From Lycorma delicatula (lineage: Eukaryota > Arthropoda > Insecta > Hemiptera > Fulgoridae): DNA of 64,000 nt. This document shows, piece by piece, positions 60,905 to 64,000 of the stretch. Position numbers and translations under genes: made by a program. The stretch covers positions 198,474,034 to 198,538,033 of the forward strand of contig NC_134456.1 in the NCBI RefSeq assembly GCF_047948215.1, given 5' to 3'. The first letter of the stretch is position 1, and each line of letters opens with the position of its first letter. The notes under the pieces are model-generated. The model was given only the letters and a program-made list of their open reading frames with translations. It searched no databases and was not told the DNA's origin.

Positions 60905-62465
60905 TCCTCAGTCATTTGATTTTTTTGATGCAGCTCTCCAAGATACCCTATCTAGTGCTAGTCGTTTCATTTCAGTATACCCTCTACATCCTACATCCCT
61001 AACAATTTGTTTTCCATATTCCAAACGTGGTCTGTCTACACAATTGTTTCCTTCTACCTGTCCTTCCAATATTAAAGCGACTATTCCAGGATGCCTTAGT
61101 ATGTGGCCTATAAGTCTGTCTCTTCTTTTAACTATATTTTTCCAAATGCTTCTTTCTTCATCTATTTGCCGCAATACCTCTTCATTTATCACTTTATCCA
61201 CCCATCTGATTTTTAACATTCTCCTACAGCACCACATTTCAAAAGCTTCTAATCTTTTCTTCTCAGATACTCGGATTGTCCAAGTTTCACTTCCATATAA
61301 AGCGACACTCCAAACATATACTTTCAAAAATTTTTTCCTGACATTTAAATTAATTTTTGATGTAAACAAATTATATTTCTTACTGAAGGCTCGTTTCGCT
61401 TGTGCTATTCGGCATTTTATATCGCTCCTGCTTCGTCTATCTTTAGTAATTCTACATCCCAAATAACAAAATTCTTCTACCTACATAATCTTTTCTCCTC
61501 CTATTTTCACATTCAGTGGTCCATCTTTGTTATTTCTACTACATTTCATTACTTTTGTTTTGTTCTTGTTTATTTTCATTGCGTAGGACTTCATCTATGC
61601 CGTTCATTGTTTCTTCTAAATCCTTTTTACTCTCGGCTAGAATTACTATATCATCAGCAAATCGTAGCATCTTTATCTTTTCACCTTGTACTGTTACTCC
61701 GAATCTAAATTGTTCTTTAACGTCATTAACTGCTAGTTCCATGTAAAGATTAAAAAGTAACGGAAATAGGGAACATCCTTGTCGGACTCCCTTTCTTATT
61801 TCGGCTTCTTTCTTATGTTCTTCAATTATTACTGTTGCTGTTTGGTTCCTGTACATGTTAGCAATTGTTCTTCTATCTCTGTATTTGAACCCTAATTTTT
61901 TTTAAAATGCTGAACATTTTATTCCAGTCTACGTTATCGAATGCCTTTTCTAGGTCTATCAACGCTAAGTATGTTGGTTTGTTTTTCTTTAATCTTCCTT
62001 CTACTATTAATCTGAGGCCTAAAATTGCTTCCCTTGTCCCTATACTCTTCCTGAAACCAAATTGATCTTCTCCTAACACTTCTTCCACTCTCCTCTCAAT
62101 TCTTCTGTATAGTTCTAGTTAAGATTTTTGATGCATGACTAGTTAAACTAATTGTTCTGTATTCTTCACATTTATCTGCCCCTACTTTCTTTGGTATCAT
62201 GACTAATAACACTTTTTTTGAAGTCTGACGGAAATTCCCCTTTTTCATAAATATTACACACCAGTTTGTATAATCTATCAATCGCTTCCTCACTTGCACT
62301 GCGCAGTAATTCTACAGGTATTCCGTCTATTCCAGGAGCCTTTCTGCCATTTAAATCTTTTAATGCTCTCTTAAATTCAGATCTCGTATTATTTCTCCCA
62401 TTTCATCCTCCTAAACTTCCTCTTCTTCCTCTATAACACTATTTTCTAATTCATTTCATTGGAGA
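60905..62465 (-). mobile_element. RTE/BovB-like non-LTR retrotransposon, 5'-truncated
   Basis: Minus-strand LINE covering the reverse transcriptase and the C-terminal domain. It starts in the linker before the reverse transcriptase (62465) and ends just after the stop at 60908. The endonuclease is absent. The 3' UTR is very short, ending in a T/A-rich piece near 60890, as is usual in the RTE clade. No target duplication could be defined. The element is clearly richer in G+C than its flanks. Confidence 0.88.
60908..62440 (-). pseudogene. LINE reverse transcriptase, RTE/BovB-like, frameshifted
   Basis: Blocks in order on the minus strand: ALKDLNGRKAPGIDGIPVEL (about 62370-62310); IPKKVGADKCEEYRTISLTS (about 62190); EDQFGFRKSIGTREAI with LIDLEKAFDNVDW (62080-61930, first catalytic Asp); IRKGVRQGCSLFPLLFNLY (about 61800-61740); LRFADDIVILAESKKDLEE (about 61670-61620, the catalytic FADD). 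The C-terminal frame 61462-60908 contains SVALYGSETWT, AFEMWCCRRMLKI and ALDRVSWRAAS. That C-terminal layout matches BovB-like elements. At least three frame changes break the protein, so it is inactive. Only the last 184 codons are uninterrupted. Confidence 0.88.
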
Positions 62466-62469
62466 ATAT

Positions 62470-63650
62470 TTCTGATTACATTTTTTTTTTTATTGTTTCT
62501 TAATATTTCCATAATTTTTTTAATCTAATGATGTAATTAAAGGACCACTACTACCATTAAAATAACAGCATAGATTTTAAAATGTTCTGTTTAAGCCTAT
62601 TTGCGAAATTCGAATTGTAAATTCAAAGGAAGCTACAGTTTGCGTCTATTATAATAAAAATTAAAAACCGTTTACTTTTAATATAAAGTAATCGGAACTC
62701 TTGTATTTCAAAAACAATTCCGTATAGAAACGTTGCAAAATAGACGGAGTCAAACAACAAGAGTTAAGTTAATAAACTACAAAATTTTTTCTTGATTCGG
62801 CTTCTTCTTGGCCTTTCTATATTTCTGGTTTCTATTTTTTATTTTTCTACATAATTCTTTTATTATAATTCACTTGTTTTCATTTTGAAAAATAATTCCC
62901 TGCATCGGTAATAGACAAGAAAGCTCACAATATCTGGCCCTCTGCCCCTGACAGTAGGAGTAAACTATTTTTTTGTTTTAATTTTTGGTTCATAATACAC
63001 AAATCACTGTTGTTTTTTAATGTCCATGTAAAACGTCTAGTTTGTTATTTTATTAAACGTTTTTCGCGCCTGTATATATTCCCGTATCAAAATGTGACGT
63101 TACAATCTTCAGGCTGTATAAATAATTCGGACCCATTTTTAGTTCAAAAAAATCTGTTTTCGGTACTAGTAAATGTGATGATAGTAGCATTGATTAAATT
63201 AACTCTGTTGTTAGTAAAAAATGAAACTTCAATAATTTAAAAATTATAACTTTTTAATCGCGTTTCTATTTACGAATACACAATCTTTCTTTCACTTAAT
63301 CCTGAAAAACAAAACTACTATCGAACTAGGAAACACAACAATTTTGTCACTATGCTACCGTTTCTAGTAAAGATGTAACTTAGCGATCGATTTAAAATTA
63401 AACGTAAAAATGATTTTATAAAAAAAAATATGAGTTTTTTATCGGTAGATCTGTTAATTAGATTAAACCTGCATTTCCTCCAATTTTATTTTTGTGTATT
63501 TTTATGTTTGTTTATTCTGTGATACATTAATTAATTATTCTGTATGTTTATTATGTGTTATTTTCTGTGATAAATTGAATTCGTGCATCGTACAAAGGTT
63601 TACGACTGTTCTGCTTGCGCAGTTTTACCCCATTATATGTTCTAACCTGC
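62470..63650. other. A+T-rich stretch without a gene
   Basis: Nothing is recognised. An open reading at 63010-63240 (76 codons, plus) is Val/Leu-rich, has no motif and is judged chance. Confidence 0.55.
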
Positions 63651-63658
63651 TTGTTTGA

Positions 63659-63718
63659 GGATACTTGTGGGAGGAAACGGCAGGTTGTAGGGCCTGCCGT
63701 TTCCTCCCACAAGTGTCC
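63659..63718. repeat. G+C-rich hairpin, 26-bp arms
   Basis: The arms are 63659-63684 and 63693-63718, with 25 of 26 positions paired (one mismatch four bases from the outer end) around the loop ttgtaggg. The core of the left arm is acttgtgggaggaaacggca. It stands out in base composition from the A+T-rich flanks. It may be a foldback element, a structured RNA or the product of template switching. Confidence 0.95.
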
Positions 63719-63719
63719 T

Positions 63720-64000
63720 GCTTAAAAAAAATGAAAAAAATTTATATATAATACTCCTTTCTGAATAATTTATTTTATAACCTCACATAATTTTTCGTCA
63801 CTACCACGTATATCATTTATTTATTATGTAGTACATTAATATGGAATAAAGATATTATTTATAAGATACTATTTTGTATATTTTTACGCGTTTGCGATCA
63901 ATATTTTCCTTGATACTTATGAGCAAACGTCTAAGCGAGTTTTTTCTTGTCCTCTGAGTAGCTCGCATAACCATTATTTATGCAATGTTTAACCATCAAA
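63720..64000. other. A+T-rich end of window
   Basis: No feature is seen. Confidence 0.5.

Noticed and set aside
61044..61746. Plus-strand open readings of 76-140 codons
   Set aside because: Antisense of the RTE-like LINE, whose minus-strand frames carry the recognisable motifs.

Overview
This window looks like non-coding, repeat-rich nuclear DNA from an arthropod, most likely an insect. It is strongly A+T-rich, roughly 70% by eye, with many poly-T/poly-A runs and CA, TA and GT microsatellites. Stop codons are dense, and no long intact gene is present. The recognisable coding matter is almost all decayed transposon protein: an R1-clade-like LINE, an RTE/BovB-like LINE, and at least three mariner-like transposase relics. 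There are also tRNA-derived SINEs. A large-genome hemipteran would fit this mix, but that is inference and the species cannot be named from the sequence. No rRNA gene, canonical tRNA gene, CRISPR array or prokaryotic-style operon was seen.

Layout. Bases 1-7402 and 14973-22339 are two near-identical copies of one ~7.4 kb block in the same orientation. Copy A runs off the window at its left and stops exactly at a 100-N assembly gap (7403-7502), so the pair may be an unresolved haplotype rather than a real duplication. Between the copies lie unique A+T-rich DNA, an unresolved higher-complexity patch (10610-11290), a 5'-truncated R1-like LINE on the minus strand (about 11.6-14.1 kb), and a 621-bp TA-flanked element with long inverted repeats (14376-14996). 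The right end of that element overlaps the start of copy B. From 22.3 to 34.4 kb there is mostly featureless A+T-rich DNA with a hAT-like MITE (24214-24471), a full SINE with target-site duplication (27805-28113), a small mariner-like element (28593-29136) and a mariner-like transposase relic (about 29.3-30.2 kb). A composite repeat island fills about 34.5-36.3 kb and is followed by an inverted SINE at 37.4-37.7 kb. From 38 to 51 kb the DNA is mostly plain. It holds a two-unit interspersed repeat (42705-43018) and the two best candidates for host coding sequence: an open stretch on the minus strand ending at 46191, and a 50-bp exon-like segment at 48796-48845. A 5'-truncated SINE with a perfect 13-bp target-site duplication sits at 51103-51300. 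A complete 2.38-kb mariner-like element with TIRs of ~370 bp and a broken transposase occupies 51944-54325. A family of ~670-bp interspersed repeats occupies 54.8-58.1 kb, with one copy inserted inverted inside another. An RTE/BovB-like LINE 3' part lies at 60905-62465, and a 26-bp-arm GC-rich hairpin at 63659-63718.

The window is best read as intergenic or intronic DNA. The transposons do not form a pathway, but they do interact: LINE machinery explains the SINE insertions and their target-site duplications, the TA-flanked elements share related ends, and one repeat copy has landed in another. No new system with a defined function is evident. The observations most worth checking are the duplicated block with its structural differences, the related long-TIR mariner-like elements, and the two candidate exons.
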